Position numbers and translations under genes: made by a program. Below, one piece after another: positions 1 through 8,102 of a stretch of DNA of 32,138 nucleotides. The DNA lies in assembly GCA_023664365.1 (NCBI GenBank), contig JAMPFR010000039.1, positions 1-32,138 of the forward strand, written 5' to 3'. Position 1 is the first letter of the stretch, and each line of letters opens with the position of its first letter. The DNA is from Acetatifactor muris (GTDB lineage: Bacteria; Bacillota; Clostridia; Lachnospirales; Lachnospiraceae). A model generated the notes under the pieces. The model was not told where the DNA came from and did not search any database. It saw only the letters and a list, made by a program, of their open reading frames with translations.

Positions 1-66
1 GCGGCGACGGATGCGAAGCAGACGCTTTTATGAATGGGAGGGGCTGAACTGTTACTCTGAAATTGC

Positions 67-2436
67 TTACAGAACTCCCCGTCTTTCATGCCCTGTGGTA
101 TATTCTTTAAATTGCGGTTCAGCTCCCAGCAGGAAAGTATCCAGCACCGCTTTCGTCTCCCCGGCGCTCTCCACGGTAAAGTCCAGGCGGCAGCGCACCT
201 TTGCCGTCCATTTTGCAAGCTCCCGGTGCAGGGAAAGGGGAACGCTGTTGTAAATGACATTCGTGCAGTGGGCGCAGTTTCGCACCACCGGAAAACCCTT
301 GCCGTATCTGTCAATCAGGATCGTTCCCGCAGAATTTTGGGGATTACACCTGTCTGTGGTTCGCAGAATACAGTTTGCGGTAATCATCATGGGAATTCTG
401 CCGTAGACCGGCTTTTCAAAGGGCAGACCGCTGCAAAGCAGCTGCTTCTGCTCTGTGGCTTTCAACTCATAGGGGAGGCAGAAGCTGTCGATTTTGCCCC
501 CGAATTGCTCTGCCGCCGCCCTGTTCCAGGTATAGACAGAGGCGTCCAGATGCCACAGTCCGTTCTTTTCCCTGCTTTCCAGAAAACCCAGCCCGTCCGG
601 GCTGCGGACCAGATAACCGGAAAAAGGCGTTCCCTGTCCGCACATGGCATATAAGTCTTCCAGACAGGCTTCATCCGACTCTCTGAGAATCCGGGGCAGG
701 GCAATCAGCAGCGGGCAGTATTCGGACAGCTCTTTACAGGTTTCATGTTTTCCGCGTACCAGATTCTCGGACAGATAAATGCAGGCCGGCGGGAACTTCA
801 CGGCAGGATCTGCTTCCTTGCTTTTTGTTAAAAACTGCCTGTCGCCGGAGTGCTTCTCCAGCCATTGCACAAGTCCCGTCAGCTGTTCTTCTGTGGAAAG
901 TGACACGGAAAATCCCCGGGCCGGAACTGCCGCTTCCGGATACCCGTTCTGACAGTGCTGTTCCAACCGTTCCGCATCTGTTGACGGATGACTGACTCCC
1001 CTTTTTTCTCCCCTCCCACTCACCACGGCAGTCAATTCAGCCCCTGTCTCATCGCCGGCCTGCAGCCCCCGTTCATCCCCTTCGGTAAGCGCCTCCTCTA
1101 ACCTGCACACAGCCTGCCTGCGCAGCTCATTTATCTGTCCCAGAGGATAAAAGACATCCGCCTCCGCCTCCACCGAAATTTCACTCGGAAAAAATGGGCT
1201 GTCCCCCAATTTCCCCAGCTGCTTTCTGATATTTTCTTCTGTGATGGGCTGACGGAGAGCCTTCTGTACCGGTTCTCCCGTGACAGTAACTGACGTTTTT
1301 TCGTGGAAAAATCCTCCCTCTGCGGCGGCAGTGAGAGACGCCGCTTCTCCCTTCCGGAAAACCCCATGAAGGGTCAGAGGCAGCCTCTTTTTCTCTTCCA
1401 GGTACTGCCGCCTGATATCTGCGAGCAAAGCCTCGTCACTTCCGCTGTAAGCAGGGCTGTCCAATGTAATCATTTCTCTGCCGTTTCTTCTGAAATAATA
1501 TCCGTCCTGCACCTGACTGCGAATGTAAAGAGATGTCAGGATACCTCTGTCCGGCTTATCCACGGAAAAACGTTCTCCAGCCTCCGCCGTTCCGTATTTT
1601 TCCCGCAGCTCATAATAGGAATCCATATATTTTCGATAGACAGCCGTGACGCCTGCGGCATATTCCGGCTTCTTCATTCGGCCCTCAATTTTAAAGGAAT
1701 CGACGCCCGCCTCCATGAGTTCCGGTATATGCTCTATCGTACACATGTCCTTCAGGCTTAAGAAATACTGCTCCCTGCTCCGCTTCCCGCCTGTCTCCAC
1801 GGAATAAGGCAGGCGGCAGGGCTGGGCGCAGCGGCCTCTGTTGCCGCTCCTCCCTCCAAGGATGCTGCTGAAAAGGCACTGGCCGGAATAGCAATAACAC
1901 ATGGCGCCATGAATAAAGGTTTCCAGTTCAATGTCCACCTTCTGCTTTATTTCCCGGATTTCCTCCAGACTGATTTCCCTGGCAGGCACGATCCTGCAGG
2001 CTCCCATTTTTTTCAAAAGCTTTGCTCCGTTACTGCCGCAAAGGGTCATCTGTGTGCTGACGTGAAGGGCCAGTCCCGGAAAATGCTCTTTTAAAAGCCG
2101 GAAAGCGCCAAAATCCTGAACAATAACGCCATCCAGGCCGCTCTCGTAAAAGGGAAGAATGTGATGAGGCAGCTCCTCCAGTTCTTCTTCCTTCATCAGG
2201 GTATTTACCGTAAGGTACAATCTGCATCCCATGATGCGACCATAGCGAATACATTCGATCAACTCTTTATCCGTAAAATTTTCGGCATAAGCCCTTGCCC
2301 CGAAACGCTGACTGCCCAGATATACAGCGTCTGCACCGGCCTTTACCGCCCCGTAAAAAGCAGCCGGGCTTCCGGCAGGAGCCAACAGTTCCACAGAATT
2401 TGCATTTTTATTTGTATTTCTCATATCAATCCCCAT
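67..2436 (-). CDS. U32 family peptidase / RNA hydroxylase-like protein with DUF3656
   Basis: This 789-residue protein begins with the U32 hallmark ELLAPAGSPAAFYGAVKAGA. A cysteine cluster follows near residues 180-210 (CYCYSGQC, then GRCAQPCR), as in U32 proteins that carry an iron-sulfur cluster. The length and the long C-terminal half fit the U32-DUF3656 architecture. Family members include RlhA and TrhP, which take part in prephenate-dependent hydroxylation of 23S rRNA or tRNA; 'peptidase' is a historical name. I infer an RNA-modifying role, but substrate cannot be told from the sequence. The start is uncertain: the first ATG (2436) lacks a clear ribosome site, and the ATG four codons later (2424) has a weak GGGGAT before it. 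The gene lies downstream of zapA on the same strand, 99 bp away. Confidence 0.88.
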   Translation of the reverse strand: MGIDMRNTNKNANSVELLAPAGSPAAFYGAVKAGADAVYLGSQRFGARAYAENFTDKELIECIRYGRIMGCRLYLTVNTLMKEEELEELPHHILPFYESGLDGVIVQDFGAFRLLKEHFPGLALHVSTQMTLCGSNGAKLLKKMGACRIVPAREISLEEIREIKQKVDIELETFIHGAMCYCYSGQCLFSSILGGRSGNRGRCAQPCRLPYSVETGGKRSREQYFLSLKDMCTIEHIPELMEAGVDSFKIEGRMKKPEYAAGVTAVYRKYMDSYYELREKYGTAEAGERFSVDKPDRGILTSLYIRSQVQDGYYFRRNGREMITLDSPAYSGSDEALLADIRRQYLEEKKRLPLTLHGVFRKGEAASLTAAAEGGFFHEKTSVTVTGEPVQKALRQPITEENIRKQLGKLGDSPFFPSEISVEAEADVFYPLGQINELRRQAVCRLEEALTEGDERGLQAGDETGAELTAVVSGRGEKRGVSHPSTDAERLEQHCQNGYPEAAVPARGFSVSLSTEEQLTGLVQWLEKHSGDRQFLTKSKEADPAVKFPPACIYLSENLVRGKHETCKELSEYCPLLIALPRILRESDEACLEDLYAMCGQGTPFSGYLVRSPDGLGFLESREKNGLWHLDASVYTWNRAAAEQFGGKIDSFCLPYELKATEQKQLLCSGLPFEKPVYGRIPMMITANCILRTTDRCNPQNSAGTILIDRYGKGFPVVRNCAHCTNVIYNSVPLSLHRELAKWTAKVRCRLDFTVESAGETKAVLDTFLLGAEPQFKEYTTGHERRGVL

Positions 2437-2473
2437 TTCAGAGCGGCTTTATGTTTCAATCTATCGCCCATCA

Positions 2474-2505
2474 TACTACAGGAAAGGCTGCCCGTCTCCG
2501 GACAG
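2474..2505 (-). terminator. Weak hairpin between zapA and the U32 gene
   Basis: A GGCTG/CAGCC stem with a CCG/CGG inner extension and one mismatch lies just after zapA. It is followed on the minus strand only by a short TTTCC run. It could attenuate read-through from zapA into the U32 gene. The poor U-tract makes full termination doubtful. Confidence 0.35.
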
Positions 2506-2535
2506 CCAGATTATACTTTCCTTTTTTATTTTCCT

Positions 2536-2937
2536 CTATTTTTTCTTTAATTCCGCCTCCAGCTGCACAATCTTTTTGGCGTTTTCGTTCATGTCCTGCT
2601 GAAGCGTCTTTACCTGCTCCTCCGAGCTTTCAAGCTTTATCTGGGCGGAAATCAGCTCATGCTTCAAATCATACAGTTCCTTCTCCTTCGCCTGAAGCTC
2701 CTCCTCCAGAATGGAAATCTGCTTCTTGGCCTTAAAATAATCGTCTGCAATATTCAACTGAAGCAGTACGCTCTGCTTGTCCATGGGCTGCCTTCTGAAG
2801 CTGTCCACCTTGTTGTATTCATTCAGTTTATTGTTAATGTAAGACGCAACCTTCTGCAGGTACTCCTCGCTTTCATATCCGCTGAGGGTCAGTACCTTCC
2901 CGCCGATAATGACTTCCGTATCCGTTTTGGACGACAT
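2536..2937 (-). CDS. zapA: Cell division protein ZapA
   Basis: This 133-residue protein has the ZapA core near its start (TEVIIGGKVLTLSGYESEEY, then LQKVASYINNKLNEY) followed by a long charged coiled coil. ZapA binds FtsZ at midcell and promotes bundling of protofilaments at the Z ring. The frame is open further upstream, but the start at 2937 is chosen because AGAGGTG sits just before it and because a clear promoter (2978-3006) lies inside the upstream extension. The C-terminal helix (EEQVKTLQQDMNENAKKIV) is longer than in the shortest ZapA proteins, as is common in Clostridia. It follows ruvB on the same strand but probably has its own transcript. Confidence 0.9.
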   Translation of the reverse strand: MSSKTDTEVIIGGKVLTLSGYESEEYLQKVASYINNKLNEYNKVDSFRRQPMDKQSVLLQLNIADDYFKAKKQISILEEELQAKEKELYDLKHELISAQIKLESSEEQVKTLQQDMNENAKKIVQLEAELKKK

Positions 2938-2977
2938 ATGCTTCACCTCTTCTACTTGAAACGCGCTCTTGCAGCCT

Positions 2978-3006
2978 ATTATATACCAATATAGCCTTCC
3001 AGGCAA
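2978..3006 (-). promoter_or_regulatory. Sigma-A promoter for zapA
   Basis: On the minus strand TTGCCT (-35, 3001-3006) and TATAAT (-10, 2978-2983) are separated by exactly 17 bp. The site lies between the ruvB stop and the zapA start and leaves a leader of about 35 nt. Confidence 0.75.
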
Positions 3007-3015
3007 GCAAAATAA

Positions 3016-4008
3016 TTATTGCAGTCCCAAATGCCGGTACGCCAGATCCGTAGCCACTCTTCCTCTGGGGGTTCGGTTGATAAAGCCGTTCTTGATTAAA
3101 TAAGGCTCATACACATCCTCAATGGTGCCGGCATCCTCACCGATAGCCGCCGCAAGGGTGTCCAGCCCCACCGGACCGCCGTCAAATTTCTGCATAATAG
3201 TGAGGAGCATGTTCCTGTCAATATGATCCAGCCCCAGCTTGTCCACATCCATTAAATCCAGCGCCGTCCTTGCCACCTCTTCCGTGATTACACCATCGTA
3301 TTTCACCTGGGCAAAATCCCGAACCCGCTTTAAAATGCGGTTTGCAAGCCTGGGGGTTCCCCGGCTTCTGCGGGCCATTTCCAACGCGCCGCCGGACTCA
3401 AGCTCCACATTCAGCACTTTTGCCGAATGCATGATAATGATTTGCAGCTCCTCCACGGTATAAAACTCCAGATGATGTATCATACCGAATCTGTCCCTTA
3501 AGGGGGCTGTCAGCAGCCCCGCTCTGGTGGTAGCGCCCACCAGGGTGAATTTTGGCAGCTCCAGCCGCACGGAGCGGGCGGTAGAACCCTTTCCTATCAT
3601 AATGTCGATACAGTAGTCCTCCATGGCAGGATACAGCACTTCCTCCACCTGGCGGTTCAGGCGGTGGATCTCGTCTACAAAAAGCAGATCCCCCTCCTCC
3701 AGATTATTCAGGATGGCGGCTATCTCTCCCGGCTTCTCAATGGCGGGGCCGCTGGTTACCTTCAGGTGAACTCCCATCTCATTGGCGATAATCCCTGCAA
3801 GAGTGGTTTTGCCCAGCCCGGGCGGGCCGTAAAACAGCACATGATCCAAGGCGTCGCCACGCTGCTTTGCCGCCTCAATGTATATCTTCAGATTCTCCTT
3901 TACCTTCTCCTGCCCGATATAATCGTCCAGGGTCTGGGGGCGCAGAGAACCCTCTATCTTGACGTCCTCTTCTGTTATATTTGTTTCGATGGTCCTCTTG
4001 ATCGGCAT
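3016..4008 (-). CDS. ruvB: Holliday junction branch migration DNA helicase RuvB
   Basis: This 330-residue AAA+ ATPase is the motor of the RuvABC complex, which moves Holliday junctions during recombination and fork repair. Visible signatures are [11 protein letters not shown] at the N-terminus, Walker [10 protein letters not shown] (residues 61-69), Walker [11 protein letters not shown], the sensor segment [10 protein letters not shown], and the C-terminal winged-helix ending with [13 protein letters not shown]. Length is normal for the family. It follows ruvA by 67 bp on the same strand, the usual ruvAB order. No Firmicute-type LexA box (GAAC-N4-GTTC) was spotted upstream of the pair, so SOS control is not supported here. 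Confidence 0.97.
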   Translation of the reverse strand: MPIKRTIETNITEEDVKIEGSLRPQTLDDYIGQEKVKENLKIYIEAAKQRGDALDHVLFYGPPGLGKTTLAGIIANEMGVHLKVTSGPAIEKPGEIAAILNNLEEGDLLFVDEIHRLNRQVEEVLYPAMEDYCIDIMIGKGSTARSVRLELPKFTLVGATTRAGLLTAPLRDRFGMIHHLEFYTVEELQIIIMHSAKVLNVELESGGALEMARRSRGTPRLANRILKRVRDFAQVKYDGVITEEVARTALDLMDVDKLGLDHIDRNMLLTIMQKFDGGPVGLDTLAAAIGEDAGTIEDVYEPYLIKNGFINRTPRGRVATDLAYRHLGLQ

Positions 4009-4075
4009 ATTTTTATTTTCCCTGCCTTTTCATTCTTTCAGTCAATGTGATCCGTTTAAAATACCTGCACCGGCT

Positions 4076-4687
4076 TTACCACATCCTCTTCAGTGCGGCC
4101 TTCAGCACCGCTCCGGAATCCATGTCCTCGATATTTTCAATGGCGTTGACTGCCCTGGCGCTCTCCGCCTGTCCGTATCCTAAAGAAACAAGGGCCTCGA
4201 TGGCCTCCCGCTTCTGGGGCGTATCCCCCTGAAGTCCCGCACTTGCCGCCGCAGCCGCAATTTCCCGATCTATCAATGCGTCGTCTATGGAAATCTTATC
4301 CTTCAAATCAAGGATAACCCGTTGAGCCGTTTTAGGGCCGATGCCGGGAGCCTTTGCAATGGCCTTTGCATCTCCGGACATAATGGCATAACGCAAATCA
4401 TCCCCGTCCATGACGGAGAGAATGGCAAGCCCGCCCTTTGGCCCGATACCGTTGACGGTAATCAGCTTTTTGAATATTTCCAGATCGCCCCTGGAAAGAA
4501 AGCCGTATAGCTGAAAGGCGTCCTCCCGGACACAGGTATAGGTGTAAAGCTTTACCGGTTCCCCGATTCCCGGAAGCCGGGCCGCCGTGTCCGCTGAGAT
4601 TTTCACATTACAGCCGATTCCGTTTACATCAACCACTGCGTTTTCAGCGGTGATATCCTCCACAATCCCCTTTACATATGCTATCAT
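4076..4687 (-). CDS. ruvA: Holliday junction branch migration protein RuvA
   Basis: This 203-residue protein is the junction-binding partner of RuvB. It has an N-terminal OB fold (MIAYVKGIVEDITAENAVVDVNGIGCNV), two helix-hairpin-helix segments (TVNGIGPKGGLAILSV and APGIGPKTAQRVILDL), and a C-terminal RuvB-contact domain (EALVSLGYGQAESARAV) after a flexible acidic and alanine-rich linker. AAAGGAGCGGCTC precedes the ATG. A perfect hairpin with a T-run ends about 20 nt upstream of the start, so expression may depend on passage through that hairpin. Confidence 0.96.
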   Translation of the reverse strand: MIAYVKGIVEDITAENAVVDVNGIGCNVKISADTAARLPGIGEPVKLYTYTCVREDAFQLYGFLSRGDLEIFKKLITVNGIGPKGGLAILSVMDGDDLRYAIMSGDAKAIAKAPGIGPKTAQRVILDLKDKISIDDALIDREIAAAAASAGLQGDTPQKREAIEALVSLGYGQAESARAVNAIENIEDMDSGAVLKAALKRMW

Positions 4688-4704
4688 GAGCCGCTCCTTT
4701 GTTA

Positions 4705-4726
4705 AAAAGCGGACGTTGTCCGCTTG
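4705..4726 (-). terminator. Hairpin with T-run between the MATE gene and ruvA
   Basis: AAGCGGAC and GTCCGCTT form a perfect 8-bp stem with a 3-nt loop. On the minus strand it is followed by TTTTT and then almost at once by the ruvA ribosome site. It would end the leuCD-MATE transcript. Its place directly before the ruvA ribosome site also allows a leader-attenuator reading. Confidence 0.6.
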
Positions 4727-4795
4727 CGAGATTTGCTTCGCGTTTTCCCCTGCCGCAGCAAAACTTCCTTTAAGATAAAAACGAATGTGGCTTAC

Positions 4796-6172
4796 TTACG
4801 ACTGCGAACCGTTGCACAGCTTTCGATAAACTATAATAAAGCACACCAGATGCACCAGAAATGTCAGCGCCCAGCTGATGGGATAGGAAATATAAAGACA
4901 TTCCAGTGTTCTGTACCGCCGGAATACAGTATATATCCACACTACCCGGAACAGACATGCGCCGGTCAGCGACACAATCATGGGCATAATGGAATATCCC
5001 ATCCCCCTTAAGCCCCCTACCATTACATCCATCATGCCGCACAGACAGTAGGGAACGCAGATATAGGACATGCGCAGGATACCGTAGCTGATAACCTCCG
5101 CATCGGGGGAATACAGCTTCAGCAGCGTTCCCGCCAGGAGATAGGCGCCGCTTCCCATAATCAGACCTACCACTGTAACAAAGCCAAGACAGATAAACAG
5201 GGACTTTGCCACCCTTTTATATTTCATGGCGCCGTAATTCTGCCCGCAGAAGCTGATGGACGCCTGATGAAAAGCATTCATGGCCGTATAGACAAACCCC
5301 TCCAGATTGCTTCCGGCCGTATTACCCGCCATGGCAATTTTCCCGAAGCTGTTCACGGAGGACTGAATCAATACGTTGGAAATAGAAAACAGAGCGCCCT
5401 GAAGTCCTGCAGGCACTCCTATCTGGATCATCTTCGCCAGCTTGTCCCCCGCAATGCGTATCCCCTTAAGCTCCAGGCGATAGACGCTGTCCGTCTTTAT
5501 CAGGCACCGGATGACTAAAAGCGCGGAAATTGCCTGGGAAATCACGGTTGCCACCGCCACTCCCGCTACTCCCATCCGGAAAACAATGACAAAGAGCAGA
5601 TTCAAAAGCACATTCACCACACCTGCAATCAACAGATAATATAGGGGCCTTCTGGTATCTCCCACGGCCCGCAGTACCGCCGCTCCGAAATTATATGCCA
5701 TCATGAAAGGCATTCCCGCGAAATAAATCCGCATATAGAGAACGGAATGGGCAATGACGTCAGAGGGCGTCCCCATAAGGGTGAGGGCCGGCTTTGACAC
5801 AAAAAAGCCCACAAATATCAAAATGATGCCGCCAATCACAGAGGTAGCCACAGCAGTCTGCACCATGCTTTTCAGCTCCTCCGTCTGTCCTGCGCCGTAG
5901 AACCGCGCCACCAGCACGTTTGCGCCCACGGACAGGCCGATAAACAGATTCACAATCAGATTCGTCAGAGAGCTTGTGGAGCCTACCGCCGCCAGGGCCT
6001 CGTTTCCCGCAAACCGTCCGGCCACCGCAATATCCGCCGCATTGAACAGAAGCTGTAAAATGCCGGAGAGCATCAGGGGGAAATAAAACATAAGGATTTT
6101 TCCCGCCAGAGGCCCGTTACACATATCGATCTCGTATTTTTTCCCGCGTACTTTGGCACTCACTGTTCTCAC
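4796..6172 (-). CDS. MATE family multidrug/Na+ antiporter-type efflux protein
   Basis: This 458-residue membrane protein has about 12 hydrophobic segments and the MATE opening [21 protein letters not shown], followed by [13 protein letters not shown] and a repeated half-domain ([20 protein letters not shown]). MATE proteins export organic cations and other small molecules in exchange for Na+ or H+. Substrate is unknown. The frame opens with a GTG that overlaps the leuD stop as GTGA. A GTG three codons later (6163) has better spacing from GGGAAG and is an alternative start. The overlap suggests translation coupled to leuD, an unusual partner for an efflux pump. Confidence 0.9.
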   Translation of the reverse strand: MRTVSAKVRGKKYEIDMCNGPLAGKILMFYFPLMLSGILQLLFNAADIAVAGRFAGNEALAAVGSTSSLTNLIVNLFIGLSVGANVLVARFYGAGQTEELKSMVQTAVATSVIGGIILIFVGFFVSKPALTLMGTPSDVIAHSVLYMRIYFAGMPFMMAYNFGAAVLRAVGDTRRPLYYLLIAGVVNVLLNLLFVIVFRMGVAGVAVATVISQAISALLVIRCLIKTDSVYRLELKGIRIAGDKLAKMIQIGVPAGLQGALFSISNVLIQSSVNSFGKIAMAGNTAGSNLEGFVYTAMNAFHQASISFCGQNYGAMKYKRVAKSLFICLGFVTVVGLIMGSGAYLLAGTLLKLYSPDAEVISYGILRMSYICVPYCLCGMMDVMVGGLRGMGYSIMPMIVSLTGACLFRVVWIYTVFRRYRTLECLYISYPISWALTFLVHLVCFIIVYRKLCNGSQS

Positions 6173-6657
6173 TTCCCGTTAATATAATTAATCAGCCCCT
6201 CTGAGGCAATAATCTTCTGCATAAACTCAGGGAAGGCCTGCCCCTTGAAGGTAGTGCCCTTCGTAAGATTGGTAATGATTCCGGTGTCAAAATTCACCTC
6301 TACCTCATCTCCCGCCTCAATGCCCTTTGCGGCCTCGGGACACTCAATAATGGGCAGTCCGATGTTGATGGCGTTTCGGTAAAATATTCTGGCAAAGGTT
6401 TCCGCAATCACGCAGCTGACCCCGGCAGCCTTAATGGCAATGGGCGCATGTTCCCGGGAGGAGCCGCAGCCGAAATTCTTTTCCGCCACAATAATATCGC
6501 CCTTTTTCACCTGTCTGATAAAATTTTTATCAATATCTTCCATACAGTGGGTGGCAAGCTCCGCCGGATCGGAAGAATTCAGATACCTGGCGGGAATGAT
6601 TACATCCGTATCCACATTGTCGCCGTATTTAAAAACCAGTCCTTTTGCGTTATTCAT
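6169..6657 (-). CDS. leuD: 3-isopropylmalate dehydratase small subunit
   Basis: This 162-residue protein forms the swivel domain of isopropylmalate isomerase, which with LeuC converts 2- to 3-isopropylmalate in leucine synthesis. It shows the family signatures [33 protein letters not shown] and [15 protein letters not shown]. The length matches the short LeuD type found in Clostridia and archaea rather than the roughly 200-residue enterobacterial type. It follows leuC by 28 bp and overlaps the MATE gene by 4 bp. Confidence 0.96.
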   Translation of the reverse strand: MNNAKGLVFKYGDNVDTDVIIPARYLNSSDPAELATHCMEDIDKNFIRQVKKGDIIVAEKNFGCGSSREHAPIAIKAAGVSCVIAETFARIFYRNAINIGLPIIECPEAAKGIEAGDEVEVNFDTGIITNLTKGTTFKGQAFPEFMQKIIASEGLINYINGK

Positions 6658-6685
6658 CTCTATCCTCCATTTCTTTCTCCGCTTC

Positions 6686-7954
6686 TTACAGACATTCCGG
6701 TGCGGAGATCACGCCGGTTACAGCGCTGGCTGCCGCCACAGCGGGGCTTGCCAGATAAATTTCCGATGTGACATGACCCATGCGGCCCACAAAGTTGCGG
6801 TTGGTTGTGGAGACGCAACGCTCGCCCTCCGCCAGGATGCCCATGTAGCCTCCCAGACAGGGGCCGCAGGTGGGGGTGCTGACAATGGCTCCCGCCTGAA
6901 TAAAGATTTTCAGCAGTCCCTCCTCCATAGCCTGCATATAGATATTCTGGGTGGCGGGAATCACGATACAACGCATCCCCTTTGCCACATGCCGATCCTT
7001 CAGGATTGCAGCCGCAGTCCGCAGGTCATCCAGACGGCCGTTGGTACAGGAACCGATCACCACCTGATCTATGCGGATTTCATCCATTTCCCTGATTTCG
7101 TCGATGGTATGGGTGTTTTCCGGCAGATGGGGAAATGCCACCGTGGGACGAAGGGTACTGAGGTCGATGGTATATTCTTCATCATAAACAGCATCCGGAT
7201 CCGCCTCATAAATTTTATAAGGCCTGTCAGAATGATCCTTCATATACTGCTCCGCCAGAGCGTCCACCGGGAAAATACCGTTCTTACCTCCCGCCTCGAT
7301 TGCCATGTTGGCAATGGTAAAGCGGTCGTCCATGGACAGATTCGCAATGCCTTCTCCCGTAAACTCCATGGACTTGTACCGCGCCCCGTCCACGCCGATC
7401 ATACCGATGATATGTAAGATCACATCCTTGCCGCTGACATATTTTGCAGGCTTACCGATCAGATTAAATCTGATAGCCGCCGGAACCTTAAACCAGGCCT
7501 TGCCCGTAGCCATACCTGCCGCCATATCCGTACTGCCCACGCCTGTGGAAAAGGCCCCCAGCGCGCCATAGGTACAGGTATGGGAATCCGCGCCGATGAT
7601 AACATCCCCTGCAACGGTCAGCCCTTTTTCGGGAAGCAGCGCATGTTCAATGCCCATCTCGCCCACTTCAAAATAATTTGTAATCTCGTTTCTGCGGGCA
7701 AATTCCCGCACACATTTGCAGTGCTCAGCGGATTTTATATCCTTGTTGGGCACAAAATGATCCGGGACCAGGGCGATCTTGTCCTTGTCAAAAACACCCT
7801 GCACCGTGAATTTTTCCATCTCCTTAATGGCAACCGGACTTGTGATATCGTTGCCCAGAACCAAGTCCAGATCCGCCTCGATAAGCTGTCCGGCTTCCAC
7901 CTTTTCCAGGCCCGCAGCCGCAGCCAGGATTTTCTGCGTCATTGTCATTCCCAT
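6686..7954 (-). CDS. leuC: 3-isopropylmalate dehydratase large subunit
   Basis: This 422-residue aconitase-family protein carries the 4Fe-4S cluster of isopropylmalate isomerase. Cluster cysteines are visible in [10 protein letters not shown] and PTCGPCLGG, and substrate/active-site segments in [23 protein letters not shown] and TGVGSTDMA. The length fits the short LeuC type that pairs with a 162-residue LeuD. The frame extends 14 codons further upstream, but [11 protein letters not shown] is the usual start of this family, so 7954 is chosen; GGAAAGG lies 13 nt before it. It is first in a leuC-leuD-MATE operon with its own promoter and hairpin leader. No leuA or leuB lies in the window. Confidence 0.95.
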   Translation of the reverse strand: MGMTMTQKILAAAAGLEKVEAGQLIEADLDLVLGNDITSPVAIKEMEKFTVQGVFDKDKIALVPDHFVPNKDIKSAEHCKCVREFARRNEITNYFEVGEMGIEHALLPEKGLTVAGDVIIGADSHTCTYGALGAFSTGVGSTDMAAGMATGKAWFKVPAAIRFNLIGKPAKYVSGKDVILHIIGMIGVDGARYKSMEFTGEGIANLSMDDRFTIANMAIEAGGKNGIFPVDALAEQYMKDHSDRPYKIYEADPDAVYDEEYTIDLSTLRPTVAFPHLPENTHTIDEIREMDEIRIDQVVIGSCTNGRLDDLRTAAAILKDRHVAKGMRCIVIPATQNIYMQAMEEGLLKIFIQAGAIVSTPTCGPCLGGYMGILAEGERCVSTTNRNFVGRMGHVTSEIYLASPAVAAASAVTGVISAPECL

Positions 7955-8011
7955 ATGCTTTACCATACCTTTCCGTTGTGAATGAATCGAAAACACAAAA
8001 CAACGCCGACG

Positions 8012-8032
8012 GACAAGGAGATACGCCCTGTC
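8012..8032 (-). promoter_or_regulatory. Hairpin in the leuC leader
   Basis: The minus-strand RNA can form GACAGGG/CCTTGTC, seven pairs including one G-U, with a 7-nt loop. The G-U pair would be an A-C mismatch on the other strand, which favours structure in the leuC transcript. A T-rich stretch (TTGTTTTGTGTTTT) follows within 15 nt, so attenuation is possible. No T-box motif was recognised. Confidence 0.4.
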
Positions 8033-8053
8033 AACCGACGCCGTCTAAAGTAC

Positions 8054-8082
8054 ATGATAACACAAACGGAAACTTACTTCAA
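8054..8082 (-). promoter_or_regulatory. Sigma-A promoter for leuC-leuD-MATE
   Basis: TTGAAG (-35, 8077-8082) and TATCAT (-10, 8054-8059) on the minus strand are 17 bp apart. The predicted start of transcription leaves a leader of about 90 nt before leuC. Confidence 0.65.
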
Positions 8083-8102
8083 ATATAAGTTATTGATACA
8101 TT

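Noticed and set aside
4688-4795. LexA (SOS) box upstream of ruvA
   Set aside because: No GAAC-N4-GTTC pattern was found.
6434-7417. Plus-strand frame (327 codons)
   Set aside because: It is antisense to leuD and leuC, which are unmistakable.
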